In this document: one piece after another, positions 22,620 through 33,721 of the stretch | Numbering within the stretch: the first letter of the stretch is position 1 | Layout of the letters: each line of letters opens with the position of its first letter | DNA from: Aphrocallistes beatrix | Taxonomy: Eukaryota > Porifera > Hexactinellida > Sceptrulophora > Aphrocallistidae | Assembly: GCA_963281255.1 (NCBI GenBank) | Contig: OY725488.1 | Location: forward strand, 3,557,925-3,621,924 | Reading direction: 5' to 3' | DNA: 64,000 bases | The notes under the pieces: model-generated | Database searches by the model: none | The model's input: only the letters and a program-made list of their open reading frames with translations | Told to the model about the DNA's origin: nothing | Program-made: the position numbers and the translations under genes

Positions 22620-23059
22620 TGATCTATATATTTTGAGTTATGGATTAAACGTCCAACTTTTTGTTTCCATTGCAAATGTGGAATGCACATACATTCCAGT
22701 TAATATTTTTATATTTTCTGGATTTAGGCCTTCCTATTGTTGTTCTATAAAAAAAATCAGACATTGGAAATTCAGATAACGATGTTTTAAATTAGCAAGA
22801 ACTGCAGCATTTTTCGCTCTAAAAAGAGCCTATGCGCAATCACATGACATATCTACTTTTTACTGCTCAATTGCATACTATGTTATGATGTTTGTAGTAT
22901 ATGGTAATGATATATTTCAAAGGTCTATTGTATACCATTTTTGTTTTGCCGATCCAATTAAATTTTGACTGTTTTAAAACTGGCCTTCTATTTTTGATGC
23001 CTTCTCTGTGATATACACTGCTATGTATTAAGTAGGCCATGGACCACCGTTTGGAAAAA

Positions 23060-23650
23060 TACAGCAGAATTCTTGGGTTAGTTCAGAATCTAGTAGACAG
23101 ACGTCCCTTTTGTATTATCTAAAATACACATATAATCTATCGTCGATCCAAATTTTACATCTCATTTATCTCCAGGGAACCCAAATAATATAGTCCTTTT
23201 CATAACTACTTGTCTTTTGATTGATTTCGAAGTCTCAGTGAATTCTTGGTCGGCACAAATCAAATGATGTTAATTTTATTTGATTTTTCTATTTTACACT
23301 AAGTGGTAATTATACTACAATTTTGTTCATCCATGATTGTAGAGTATATGTTGAAGGTATTCAACTACCAAGGTTACATAAATTACGCACCAAATGATCA
23401 AAACTGGAAAAATTGCAAATATATCCAAAGTCCTCAAAAACCCCTTTGGGACATATTCCTACCTAAATCATGTTCAATCATGTTGAAATGAATTTTTTGC
23501 TGAAAATTCCTGATCTCAAATCATTTCAATTATCATGATTCATAAACTGTTGAAAGATTTGACATCTCAATCCTCAAAACAACATATATTTGTCATCTTT
23601 TCAAAATAAATTATTCCAAGTTCGCTCAATATATTACTGTTTTTATTTTA
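23060..23650. other. No gene seen
   Basis: AT-rich sequence with only small unconserved frames. Confidence 0.4.
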
Positions 23651-23656
23651 AAGTAA

Positions 23657-24008
23657 CAAACGCGCTTCGCTTGCTTGTGCTGCTCAGCCTCATGACACTT
23701 TGCGTCCGCCGGAGTCCTTTTGGGCGCCCAGGCCCACATTGATTAATTATATGGTAGATAACATCTCTAAATACATATGTCCTACTGTTATAATCGATAT
23801 TACTCGAAGATTCACAAAGTTTTCCAATTTTTCAATTTTTGTTGCGTAATGATGACGTCATAACAAGATTCTGAGTCATCATTATTTGATGAGAGTTGGA
23901 TCATATTTGAGATATATTAATCTACACATTATATTAAAATTTCAGCCTTCTATCACTTAAAAAGGCTGAGTTATAGTCGAGAAACTGAAAATTCTAATTA
24001 CAAAAAAG
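23657..24008 (-). mobile_element. Helitron-like family A copy, 5' truncated
   Basis: The 3' end CAAACGCGCTTCGCTTG and the body are present down to the cgagaaactgaaaattctaa segment. The 5' third is replaced by other sequence that contains repeated ACCGAATA(C/T) words near 24020-24115. Confidence 0.6.
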
Positions 24009-24129
24009 CAAGGTTGAAACCGATTGGACCGAATATCAGTATTCATGAATAGTTCCTGAACCGAATACGAATACTGATAATATTCGGTACGTACTCTAAC
24101 CGAATACAAATATTGATATTGTTTGGGTA

Positions 24130-24420
24130 CTCATATTTTCCGAGTAAATATGATAAATTATTTGTTGACTTTTATGTACAATAGATACATAAAGTAAAGT
24201 ATCTCAAATTATGCTCGAAACTAGCTTTCATCTATTGAAATGGGATTTTTGGGGGTGTTGACTTCGAATATTATATTCTCGCATCTATAAGACATGATTT
24301 GTTTTTTTTTTTTTCCAAAAGTCACATATAAATAAATTTTCACAATAGGCTAGAAACTTACTGCAACTGTTCATATAGGGCTTTCTAGGTGTAGATTTTG
24401 AATTCATTTATCATGGGTCT
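24130..24420 (+). repeat. Diverged Helitron-like family B interior
   Basis: The segments gctcgaaactagctttc and gggtgttgacttcgaatatt resemble the interior of family B at 17950-18020 and 10640-10860. Ends are missing. Confidence 0.35.
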
Positions 24421-24882
24421 AATATTTCTTCTGCAGTCCTGAATTCATGATTCATCTTTGATTAATGACTTTCGTTTTTTAGTATGGTTCCTCGATAATC
24501 TTTATAATATTTATTCTCCCCAGTCTGAGAGAGCGGAATATTTAGTAGACCTCTACCTTGAATTTTATCGTTTTCTATCCGCAATATCTTTGCGAATGAG
24601 CACAATACTTATTCTCACAAAATTATCAAACTGTGTCACTTTTTGTCACTAACACCAGCATATATACTGACCGTAACAATATATGACTTGTGTAATAATG
24701 TCTAAACCTAATTTTGTCATTATGGCACCATAGTAAGTCAGCTCACTTGAAATCCATGGATGCTATAAAACAACGAATATAGTATGTATAAAAGCAGAAA
24801 TAACTAAAGTAAAATACATTGAATCGTTAGCATCAATTATATTATGATGGTATAAAATATACTACTTGTTTTATCATCAATT

Positions 24883-25257
24883 TCAAACAAAAGTTAGATG
24901 GGCACATATTGTATTACAATCGCCAACACGCGGGCCCCATAATAGAGAGTTATAAAAGAAGTCGCAGGCCATCATGTTTTGTCTCACGGAATCCAAACTT
25001 CCCATCACTCTGGCTTTACTGTCTATCTCTGGCATATGTTCATACATTGGATAAGCTATATCTTCATTTGATCTCAAGAATGATTTCTGTGCATATCTTA
25101 GACCGGATAATTTGTCCTTACTCACCAGGAACGGAATGTCAGTATTTAAGTGTATCAGATAAATACAAATCGGAAATACTCTAAGGTGCAAAACTCTATG
25201 GGCAAACTTAGATCCAGAATATTCAACGAGAACAGTCTGAGCTGTTATGGAATCCAA
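24883..25257 (-). CDS. Hypothetical open frame, possible two-exon coding remnant
   Basis: This 124-residue frame is opposite to GTF2F1 inside its intron. It reads, in part, VEYSGSKFAHRVLHLRVFPI and DIAYPMYEHMPEIDSKARVM, then SLDSVRQNMMACDFFYNSLL. I do not recognise the family. On this strand the frame crosses CCTG/GTGAGTAAGG near 25120, a strong donor consensus, and ATGAAG/ATATAGC near 25065 could act as an acceptor. It may therefore be two short exons or a chance frame. The amino-acid composition looks coding rather than random, but no upstream or downstream partner was identified. Confidence 0.3.
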   Translation of the reverse strand: MDSITAQTVLVEYSGSKFAHRVLHLRVFPICIYLIHLNTDIPFLVSKDKLSGLRYAQKSFLRSNEDIAYPMYEHMPEIDSKARVMGSLDSVRQNMMACDFFYNSLLWGPRVGDCNTICAHLTFV

Positions 25258-25259
25258 TC

Positions 25260-26020
25260 TTCATATAAAGTGGTCCTGTATTTCTCGTTTGATACCATGC
25301 GCATCTATCTCTAATGAAAAGTGTTTCCTACCATGAAATCTTGCATTATCAATATTGAGCATTGTGGTTTGAGCGTTTGAGTTATAGCAACTGATAACTA
25401 CCTGCTCAATGTTAATATCTGTTTTCTCCCAGTATCAAACTGGTGATTAAAGTGCCTGATCCTTTTGACAAACATAGAATTCTATTTCTTACGTTTTACT
25501 TTGTTCATATATTTATTATTCTTCCTAACAATTAGCTAAATTCGAAAGATCTTTAGGAAAGTATTTCAATGTCTGAAATTCAAAATTTTCTGTTTATTAT
25601 TTCCAATATCCCCTTAAAGTCAATTCAGCTTGCTTCCAAGCTGTTTGTCTTCAATATTACTCAAGAGAGTCAAGGTTTAGCTACACTAGCCCTTCATCTG
25701 AACATGAAAGTTTGTTTACCTTCTGTTATGAACGATATGTCAAATTGATTGGAGGTCGTTAACGGCCTAACTAGCTGCTCCTAGAATTCTTGACTAATCT
25801 CGGCGACAATAATATTGTAAGAATATCTCTGACTTCATATGTATCCTTCTATCATTGTAGATAATATTCAACATCATTTTAGTCCTAATGAAGGATTTTC
25901 CGAAATTTTCAATTATGATCAATTGCGATATAACTTAACCTTAGAATAATTGCAATATATTAGTGGTCCTAAAGAACATTTCTAAAATACTATCCTTGTG
26001 AAATTCAATAGCGTATTGCT
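25260..26020. other. No gene seen
   Basis: AT-rich intronic sequence without a recognisable element. Confidence 0.4.
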
Positions 26021-26021
26021 A

Positions 26022-27303
26022 CCGGGTGATTCAAAAAAGTCCAACCTAAATGTAATTGACTTCTGTGACCACAATTCTTAACTAAACTAAACTAAACACA
26101 AATAAATGAAGAATACATTAAAATTTACAATCTACCAACAATTCAGGGTTCATTAGAGCAAATATTCGAAGTGTTCTCCTTTTAATTCTGTGCATTTCTT
26201 GAGTCGTGTCACCAAGTTATTCATGATATTTTTGAATACCGATCGTGGAATAGCCCTAATTGTTTCCCTGATGTTTTCTTTTAACTCGCTGGTGCTTTTA
26301 AGCTCACGATGTAGAATAAACTCGGCCCTTATGATATCCCCATAAGTAGAAACCTAGGAGATTGAAGTCGGGACTATAGGGGGTCCACTCAAAATCCGTC
26401 TTGAGACTGATTCCTTTTGCTCCACAGTATTATTTGAGCCAATCTCTTGAGAGATTGGAGGTATGTAAGTTCGCTCCATCATGTTGAAACCAAAAAGTGA
26501 GTCAGAAATGATGGATAGAGCACTCTCAGTTCCCCAAAGAATCGACCAGGAACCTAGACATACCTTTCTTTAGTAACGGTAACGCTCATGCCACTTTCTT
26601 TGAAAGAAAAGTGCTCAATGATCCCTTTACCCGAAATGGCACTACAAACGGTACATTTTTCTGAATGTAGTGGTTTCTCAGCAACTTCAATCGGTCTTTG
26701 GGTTCCGCTGTACACTTTTGTCTTCGGATTGACTTTCATTTCGGTGAAAGTGAGCTTCATCAGACATCCACAACAGTGAAAGAAAACGACTCTGACTTTC
26801 AATTTTCTCCAAAATTTCAACGCCATTTGGATCCTTTTCGACATATCCACAGTTGTTACCATTTGTTTAGTCTGTATTCGATATGGAAATCTCTTGAAAT
26901 AATCAATTAGGACCCTCCTCACCGTGCTAGTAGATATTTCTCCATCCAAAAACAAAGATTATTTCCTCCGCTTGATTGATCGTTTGGGGCTAAAATCAAC
27001 CGAATTCCGGACAGTCTCAATGACCTCAGCTGTTCGCTTCTTTGGTCGGCCAGAATGCGTTGACCGGTAATCAGACTTGCAATTGAGGTTTTGAACTGTC
27101 CCATATTTTCTAAACCTCTCCACCCAACGATATATCATTGATTTATCGGGGGAAACCTCCGTTAGGAAAGATGTACGAAATTGCATTTTTACAGCTTCGT
27201 ATGAAAATGTTCCACACAACGAAATCGGTATTGCAGCACCCAATATGCGAACTCCATATCCTTTTTCGCTTAGTATCTTAGTATCTATAAAAGAGCAAAA
27301 CAT
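26022..27303 (-). pseudogene. Tc1/mariner-IS630-type transposase relic
   Basis: The left terminus CGGGTGATTCAAAAAAGTCC follows TA at 26020-26021. On the - strand a helix-turn-helix N terminus (MIYRWVERFRKYGTVQNLN, GRPKKRT) is followed by FPYRIQTKQ, then MKVNPKTKVYSGTQRPIEVA and EKPLHSEKCTVCSAISGKGI. After further frame changes there is a PYSPDFN region, and the C terminus ELKGEHFEYLL ends near 26153. This order belongs to the IS630-related group with a SDEAHF first-Asp motif; here SDEAHF is in a different frame from its neighbours. Several frameshifts and stops make it inactive. The right terminal repeat was not found. A second piece of the same family is at 42780-43188 on the other strand. 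Confidence 0.7.
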
Positions 27304-27309
27304 TTAGTA

Positions 27310-28452
27310 ACTCGACAGTTTAAAAATAGAGAATCAGAAAGCATTGTATCATTTGTACTATTAATAGTGTGACACCGTTTAGGAAATATCTAGTTTAGAA
27401 TTCTAAAATAATTCCAGAATTTCATGCAATTCTAGAATAATTCTTAGAATTCGCTAGGAAAGCAAATTTTGACATTCTTAATCATTTTAAGAAATTCTTA
27501 TAAAAGCTGTAATATTTGCGTTACGGTACTTATACAAGTAGTTTTTCTTAGGGTAACTAGGTTTAGGGCTATCTAAAATGTTTTGACAATGCTTTTGAGT
27601 CTACATTCGAAATCTGACACTATTAGTAATTTCTAAGGTTAAAAGCAATGAACACCTAAATCTGGCGAGAGGCTCAGAGATCCTGTTTTGAATTGGGGGT
27701 GGCCTACCAACCTGCTGGGTGTCTGGGAGCGCTGTAAACCCCCAGTTGGGACCAGAGTCGAAGCACCTCGGAACTGACAAAATGTTTTTTATTATTTACC
27801 CAGATTCTTCTAATTTTGAGAAGTTTACAATTGCCTCATTTTCAAATTGTTTTTTACAGAACATTACATAATTTAACGCAAATGTGTAGATCTTGCGTGC
27901 TGACTATATATGTAGGGAGGGGAAAAGCATTTTTTCTAATTCATGATGGTAAATTTTAAATATTCAAACTCCCGTGCAGCTCAGAATAATCTGCAAATTA
28001 TTTCTAAATAGAGCCTTTTAGAATAAAAAAATGCCCGCACCATGAATATTTTACTTCACACATCCTTATTTTTACTTCGCTCATTATATATATATACATT
28101 ATACGGAACAAGTCATTTTTAGAATTCACACTTAAAAACTATTCTAAATTCAAATTGGTCGTCTATTGATTTATAATTTTTAAAATATCTAGTGTCAGCA
28201 AAATAATTTCTGAATTTAAGGGAAGTCCATGGTGATGTTGGAGCGATTTTTTCAAAGGAATAACATTATATTGTCAAATATTCATTATTTGGCAAATATG
28301 GTGAGATTCACGCCATATTTAACGCATGAGATGCTGTTAATATTCTTGATTTATAATAGCAATGATTTTAGTCGAATCATCTTTTAATTATTTAATTTAA
28401 TTAATATATTTAATTGAAATATTGAATCTCTCACTTATACTTACATTTATAG
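27310..28452. other. No gene seen; one GC-richer block
   Basis: A GC-richer block at 27650-27785 contains gggggtggcctaccaacctg and cgctgtaaacccccagttgg, whose G/C runs could pair. It resembles an element end, but no partner was found. The rest is AT-rich intron with a TATATATATACATTATAC stretch near 28085. Confidence 0.35.
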
Positions 28453-28458
28453 CATCAG

Positions 28459-29033
28459 ATTTTGAAAAGCATTCGAAGATGCAAGATAATTCTATCGTTT
28501 CTAATATACCCTTTTATCACACTTCAAGTTCTGATGAAGATGATTTTTTATCTACTCAAGGGAAAGTCATTAAAGCTTTAATGGAAGATCCTCTATCTTC
28601 AAAGTCAAAAATTTCGCACAAAGATTCCTCTTCAGGAGATACATCTGATGATTTAGATGGAATGTCAATTCCCAGATTATCTAGCAATTATAACCAAGCT
28701 TATAATAATAAATTGTATCCAATGCGTAGAAACACTACGTGTAACCCGACTAATCTTTCCAAAAAGGCTAAGATGGAAGAAATATCTAATACTTCATTAA
28801 CTTCTTCTTCAAAACTTTTGAATCAAGAAACCTTGGGATTACTAGAATCTGAAGTTAAGAAATTTCTCATACAGGGACCTAAGTCAGGGAAAAGCATTGC
28901 CAGGAAACTTAACAAAATATTTCCAAATATGCATCCTGAAGAGTTATATTTTAATATTAGTGAGATAATGAAATCAAATGATATTGATAAACAAAAAAAT
29001 AGCGAAGGAAAGATTTTGTTTGTATTGAAGTAA
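28459..29033 (+). CDS. GTF2F1: TFIIF alpha subunit (RAP74), C-terminal exon with winged helix
   Basis: This last coding exon (about 191 codons plus stop) follows the acceptor catcag at 28458 in phase 1. The first part is Ser/Asp-rich (SSSDEDDF, SSSGDTSDDLDG), then KKAKMEE, a basic patch where RAP74 proteins have a K/R-rich linker. The last ~65 residues, from LLESEVKKFLIQGPKSGKSI through RKLNKIFPN to GKILFVLK, follow the RAP74 C-terminal winged helix: an acidic first helix (EEAVRRYL in vertebrates), K.....LL.KF, then an I..ILK..N segment and a final M.FSLK strand. In known proteins this domain binds the polymerase-tail phosphatase FCP1 and TFIIB. Sequence identity is low but the order and spacing fit. 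The stop at 29031-29033 is followed by possible poly(A) signals. There is no sign of damage. Confidence 0.8.
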
Positions 29034-29072
29034 TCTTTTCGTGTTTTGATGCATTTTCACGTATCCCATATT

Positions 29073-29115
29073 ATTAAATCTTAAAAATTTGTAATGTATA
29101 TTACTCTTCATTAAA
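29073..29115 (+). promoter_or_regulatory. GTF2F1: Candidate GTF2F1 poly(A) signals
   Basis: ATTAAA hexamers occur at 29073-29078 and 29110-29115, 40 and 77 bp after the stop codon. This is the common variant of AATAAA. Which one is used cannot be told from sequence alone. Confidence 0.4.
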
Positions 29116-29429
29116 TCTGCCTTCAATCTACTGTTCACTAAGTTGACTAAATATTAAGAAAATCTTTTTGTCTCAATACATAATAGAGCCAGTTTTTGTG
29201 TGTTCAGCGTTTCATCTAGATAGAAATTAGTCCAGCAATAAAGTGAAATGATCGTTATTTGAGCATATTAGGAAAATACAGGTTGGTAGCATATGATAAA
29301 TTAATATATTTTGGCCATTGGACCGTTTGGATTTATATGGTCCTAATTTCGTATTGGACAAATATTTTCTATTTTGTGATACTAGGTAACCAATTTCATG
29401 TAGAATTAACTCAATATTCTGTCATCTGC

Positions 29430-31115
29430 GGCCGTATTCACTAAGAACTTAAGATCGATCTTACGATCGATCTTAGTGCTTAAGTCTTAAGTTCGATCTT
29501 AAGTCGTATTCACTAAGATTGGTATTCACTAAGATTTAAGTTCGGTCTTAAGACCGAACTTAAGACCGAACTTTAAGCAACCTAGGGAGGTGTCTTAAGT
29601 ATTGTAATTGATTCGATTTTCACTAATTACTCCATAAATGTTGTTCAAACTTACTTCTGTCCAACATTGGATCTATCTTGATTGATATTAGACTTCAAAT
29701 AAAATATTTTTAAAACATTTCTCTTATTGTGTGTAACATCGCAACATGTATCACATGCTATATTCGTAGCAAATTCTTCTTGGATTTGTATGAATAAACA
29801 AACATACATTCTTTGATCATATAATCATAGACTCATTCTAATATGCACAATTATAGAGACAGGCTTTATATATTGATTCACATGACTGATAATAATCACT
29901 TTGATCCTATTTTCCTATTTACAATGATTTTCCCAGCGTTTCAATCGATAATAGTCCCTCTGTTCTTCTATTAACTGCAGCTGAGAATACAGCCATCTGT
30001 TGAAACAAAACTTCCTGCTGTAATGGAAGTAAGTCTGTAGCCTTCAAGAGCTCGATCGAATCATCTTGCTCATCAACAGTTCGCCTTCTATCCCGACTTT
30101 TCTTTGATGCCTTATACGTTGTCGGGATTTCAATTTCTGCTGGAGACTTTTTTTTCCTGATATCCTCTACAGCTCTGCCATGCCATGCACTGAGTTGAGT
30201 TTGGCTGTAAAGTCTCTCCAGATTTGTTTCCTCCTTTTGTTTTTGTCAGCAGAATTTCCTGACCCTCTCAAAATCTCACCTGCTGACTCAATTTCATTAA
30301 TGAGACTCACTCTTCTTCTCGGTCCAATTTGCTTGCGGGATTTGTCCATTTTGGTTTGGTATTGTTAATGCAAGCACTCAGCAGCAATTTATATACACGG
30401 GAGGACGCCGACTTACCATAACCACTAATGACACCAATTATCTTCGTAACACCAAATGACGCAGAAATTTTAACGTCGATAGAGTTCAATTTATTGTTCT
30501 TCTCATATCCAGTGTTTATATTTTGTCTTAGAGAGGTTTTCATGTTACAATATACAAAGACACTTGTCGTCTATATGTTTTGTTCAATATAATATTATGA
30601 ATTCATGAGATACAACTTATGCTCTTTGATAGCTCTTCCTTTGATATTGACTAGTGTAGAATAATTATAGATTGCATACATAAAACATTAAATTTCATAA
30701 TAGAATTCAAAGTTAAAACAAAGATTTCACCACAGATATTGTAAGACTCACCAGCAGACATTCTTGGCTGTACAACTACATCGTAGATAGAAGCTATGTC
30801 TTACAGGAGTGGGTTAATCAATCTTATTTGCTCCTAATATTGACATTAATGGCCTCAATTTTGCTCAAAAAGAAGAAATATAGTTTATTTTCACTAGATC
30901 AATAATAAATGACTACTTGCCATTACCAATATTATACTTCAGTTTTGTATTTGATTAGTATAATGCTATATTCTAATCATATTAACCCTAACGTTATTTC
31001 TAAGTTCTATCTTAAGATCGATCTTAAGATCGATCTTAATTCTTAGTGAATACCTCTAAGTTCGATCTTAAGACTTAAGATCGATCTTAGTGCTTAAGAT
31101 CTTAGTGAATACGGC
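29430..31115 (-). mobile_element. PIF/Harbinger-type element
   Basis: The inverted ends GGCCGTATTCACTAAGAACT and, reversed, GCCGTATTCACTAAGATCTT are flanked by TGC on both sides (29427-29429 and 31116-31118), a 3-bp duplication typical of Harbinger. Just inside both ends are several TTAAGATCGATCTTAA-type palindromes. It encodes one Myb/SANT-like protein and no recognisable nuclease. Confidence 0.7.
29945..30349 (-). pseudogene. Harbinger Myb/SANT-like DNA-binding protein, frameshifted
   Basis: It starts MDKSRKQIGPRRRVSLINEI and reaches KNKRRKQIWRDFTAKLNSVH, a Trp-containing helix typical of the Myb/SANT/MADF-like partner protein of PIF/Harbinger transposases. The frame stops shortly after GMAEL near 30167. 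An overlapping frame continues with KSPAEIEIPTTYKASKKSRD and then a coiled-coil-like tail (LQLIEEQRDYYRLKRWE), ending near 29945. One indel near 30150-30180 would reconcile them. In active elements this protein helps the transposase bind DNA; here the nuclease gene is missing. Confidence 0.5.
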
Positions 31116-31194
31116 TGCAGATTCTTACGCTACACCAATTTATATCATCTCAGTTATAATTTTAGCACTATGATTATTTACAAGATTGGAGTGT

Positions 31195-31350
31195 TCTTAG
31201 GGAGATCTCAATCGCGTTCCATTGATTGATTCCCGCATTTCAATGTGCAATGTTGGACAAATTTGCCAGAATGTGCTTGCATTATCCTGCGCAACCATTT
31301 GTTTTTTATCTGCACCTCTAAATTTCCTCTCAAACTCTCGAAATCTGAGG
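31195..31350 (-). pseudogene. Coding-like fragment, unknown family
   Basis: An open frame on - gives FREFERKFRGADKKQMVAQD then NASTFWQICPTLHIEMRE and ends in a stop near 31196. Composition looks coding. It lies between the Harbinger element and a Helitron copy. On the other side of that Helitron is another - strand coding-like piece (32040-32192). They may be one gene split by the insertion. I do not recognise either. Confidence 0.25.
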
Positions 31351-31458
31351 TTTATTAGATGAACCTTTGAATATGATTCTGACCTGATCCAACTTCACTC
31401 TATGAACTAATTCAGTAATTCAGGAGCGCACTTCCTTCCTTCCCTATATAAATGTACA

Positions 31459-32025
31459 CAAGCGCGCTTCGCTTGCTTGCGCTGCGCGGCTGGCGGACAC
31501 TTCGTGTCCGCCGGAGGATCCCTTCGGTCGCCTGGGGTCACACTGGTTAATTATAAGGGAGATAACATCTCTAAATACGTCTGTCCCACTGATCTAATCA
31601 ATATGGCACGAAAAATCACCAAAAATATCAATTTTTAAAATTTTGATGAGTAATGATGACGTCATAGCAAAGTGATGAGTCATCATTTTTTGATGATAGT
31701 TGCATCATATGTGAGACGTGTTAGTATACAGATTCTATTAAAATCTCAGCCTGCTGTCTCCTACAATGGCTGAGTTATGCCCGAATAACTGTGTTGCTTA
31801 ACTTTTAAAAATGTGACAATGACGCCATAATTCCATGATGAGTCGACATTTTCGTCTGAGCTTAGAACTTACTGGACCCATAGCCTAAAAACTCCCACAT
31901 GCCAAAAATCAGTTTTCTACGCCTGGCAGTTTCTTCAATCAATTCGTTACAGATATAGATATAGATATATATACACAAACAAACAAACAAACAAACAAAC
32001 AATAATCGAGTTTTAATAGTAAGGA
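31459..32025 (-). mobile_element. Helitron-like family A, full-length reference copy
   Basis: This is the cleanest copy in the window (567 bp). On the - strand it starts TCCTTACTATTAAAACTCG after A and ends CAAGCGAAGCGCGCTTG before T. The last 17 bases form a 6-bp stem with a 5-nt loop. Upstream of it lies the 9-bp stem GGCGGACAC with a complementary arm. TGACGTCA, TGATGAGTCATCA, a TA array and an AAAC array are internal. There is no protein. Confidence 0.75.
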
Positions 32026-32039
32026 TATATTATTATTGT

Positions 32040-32192
32040 TATTATTAATCTGAATAATTAACGGCCTACTCTTATGATTAGATGATGTGTTGAAATGATT
32101 TATCATAACTTGTAGGATGTATTCTCTCCAGATCTTTTCTGCTATTTTGGTTACCTTTGAGGCAGATAGTCCAAGCATTGTCCCAAACATGC
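32040..32192 (-). pseudogene. Coding-like fragment, unknown family
   Basis: After a possible acceptor (gccattatag) the - strand reads MFGTMLGLSASKVTKIAEKI then WREYILQVMINHF, and runs into the end of the Helitron copy. The first half looks like a helix-turn-helix (GLSASKVTKIAEKI), as in several transposases. I cannot assign a family. Confidence 0.3.
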
Positions 32193-32199
32193 TATAATG

Positions 32200-33720
32200 G
32201 CAAGTTTATGATCAAGAAGGCAAGAGTGGTGATTAACTCATTAATTTCATTAGTCCAACCTTAGTATATTTCCCTCACCCCTTGAATTATGTATAATCAC
32301 TGCTCATAGTGAGGTGTGAAATGCTTGCAGATTCCTAAACTTCTTTTCTACTTGACCAGTAGAATTCATCCTTTTTCACTGCGGAACCTTTTTCTATTTT
32401 TTAAAACTAGCGGACCCCTATTTCCTTAACTCTTTTAGAATCTACCCATGCAAATTATACATATGTGGACTCTAGTAGTTTGTGGAACACTGTCCTGGAA
32501 CATTACCGATTTCGTACTTTGCAAACTATAGACATTTATTACTCACTCCAAATGCAATCAACAATTTGTCAACATTTGAACGTAATTAAAACTTGCACGT
32601 AAATAAAACTTGGACGTAACACGTAAGCACGTAAAAATTGCACGTAAGTAAAGTAAAACGTAAGACAACATCTGTTTCCAATGTTCTGAGTATCATTTCT
32701 GTATTAATAGACTGGTTTCGTATGTGCACGATCCAGAAATGAGTCCGCAATCTTAAACGATATTTGTTTAGACCTGTTTTCAACCATTTCCCATGGCCAG
32801 CAGGAAAAAAATTCCGATTCAGAAGGAAACTTTTAAATATACGTAGTCATGAATCAATAGTAAGTTGTTTTTTATTATTCGTTTCAGTAATTTAAGGTAT
32901 TGGTTACTATATAAAGGCACATGTCGACTAAGAAATTTCGAGAGGATTCTTATGAGCGAAGATCCGATGTGCAAAGGACCACACCTTCTTTGTCTCATCA
33001 TGCACCGTTATCTCATCCTTTTACCAAATCGTAAAATATAGTTTTATTCACGGATAGGAAGTCAACAATGGGGAATCCATTGGAAAAGTTCGTTTCTGTT
33101 GATTACTTATCTTTTTTTAGTCTTGCGGTTTCACGCTTACCATATAGTATTATATTATTAGCTATAACTCGTAATTGGTTATAATTAGACATGATATATC
33201 CAGTATCATCGAATAGAAAGTCATATATGGGAAAACTTTTGAATAGGATGGTTTAGAATCGTTCAAATTGGTTTTCTTATTAGGGATATTGAAAACCTGG
33301 TTTTCATGCATAATAGGTTGGACCTCTGAATTTATACCTTCGATCCTCATTTTATCCAATCGTCCTAACAAAATTCCCAAGAGATCTTGACCACTATTCT
33401 TTCTTCAAAAACCGAATGGTCCCTGCTGAAGCCTTTCAGCTTTTCTTTTCGTGATTTGCCTCCTTCGAACATTCTAATTGATTTCGAATGGAGCCCAATT
33501 GATGTTCGTCGACGTTCAGTTCAATGAGGAAAAAGTGATGTTCAGAATAATATTGTAGAATGTGGCAAAGAGGTGTGATAAAGGTAAAAGCAGTCAATCA
33601 TTTAAATTCCATCTATAGAAGTAACCAATGGTGGTGTAGCGGTAGTGAGAATTCTATCGTTGGAAGTATTAGTAAGGAGTTAATACTAGTCAGATTCACA
33701 TCTTTCCAAGACTTTTGAAG
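32200..33720. other. No gene seen
   Basis: AT-rich sequence. A small cluster of acgtaa words (aaacttgcacgtaaataaaa and following) at 32580-32670 is a short local repeat. A 72-residue - frame at 33162-33380 matches nothing I recognise. Confidence 0.4.
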
Positions 33721-33721
33721 T

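Larger units (their letters stand above)
21310..23041. mobile_element. P-like foldback element holding two Helitron copies
   Basis: The ends [T/C]ATGGCCTAC are inverted and flanked by an exact 7-bp duplication, GACCACC (21303-21309 and 23042-23048). The arms share about 400 bp (for example acgatagacctttgaaatgt on the left and its inverse near 22920). The centre of the left part has a strong palindrome around gaatattctctgttatctag and its inverse at 21823-21853. A truncated relative lies at 33722-34203. Confidence 0.75.
7113..28458 (+). other. GTF2F1: GTF2F1 intron of about 21.3 kb filled with transposons
   Basis: The donor gtattt at 7113 and the acceptor at 28457-28458 (catcag) are both phase 1. 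An alternative acceptor six bases upstream (tatag at 28452) also keeps phase and would add two residues. I cannot exclude a small exon inside. Confidence 0.65.
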
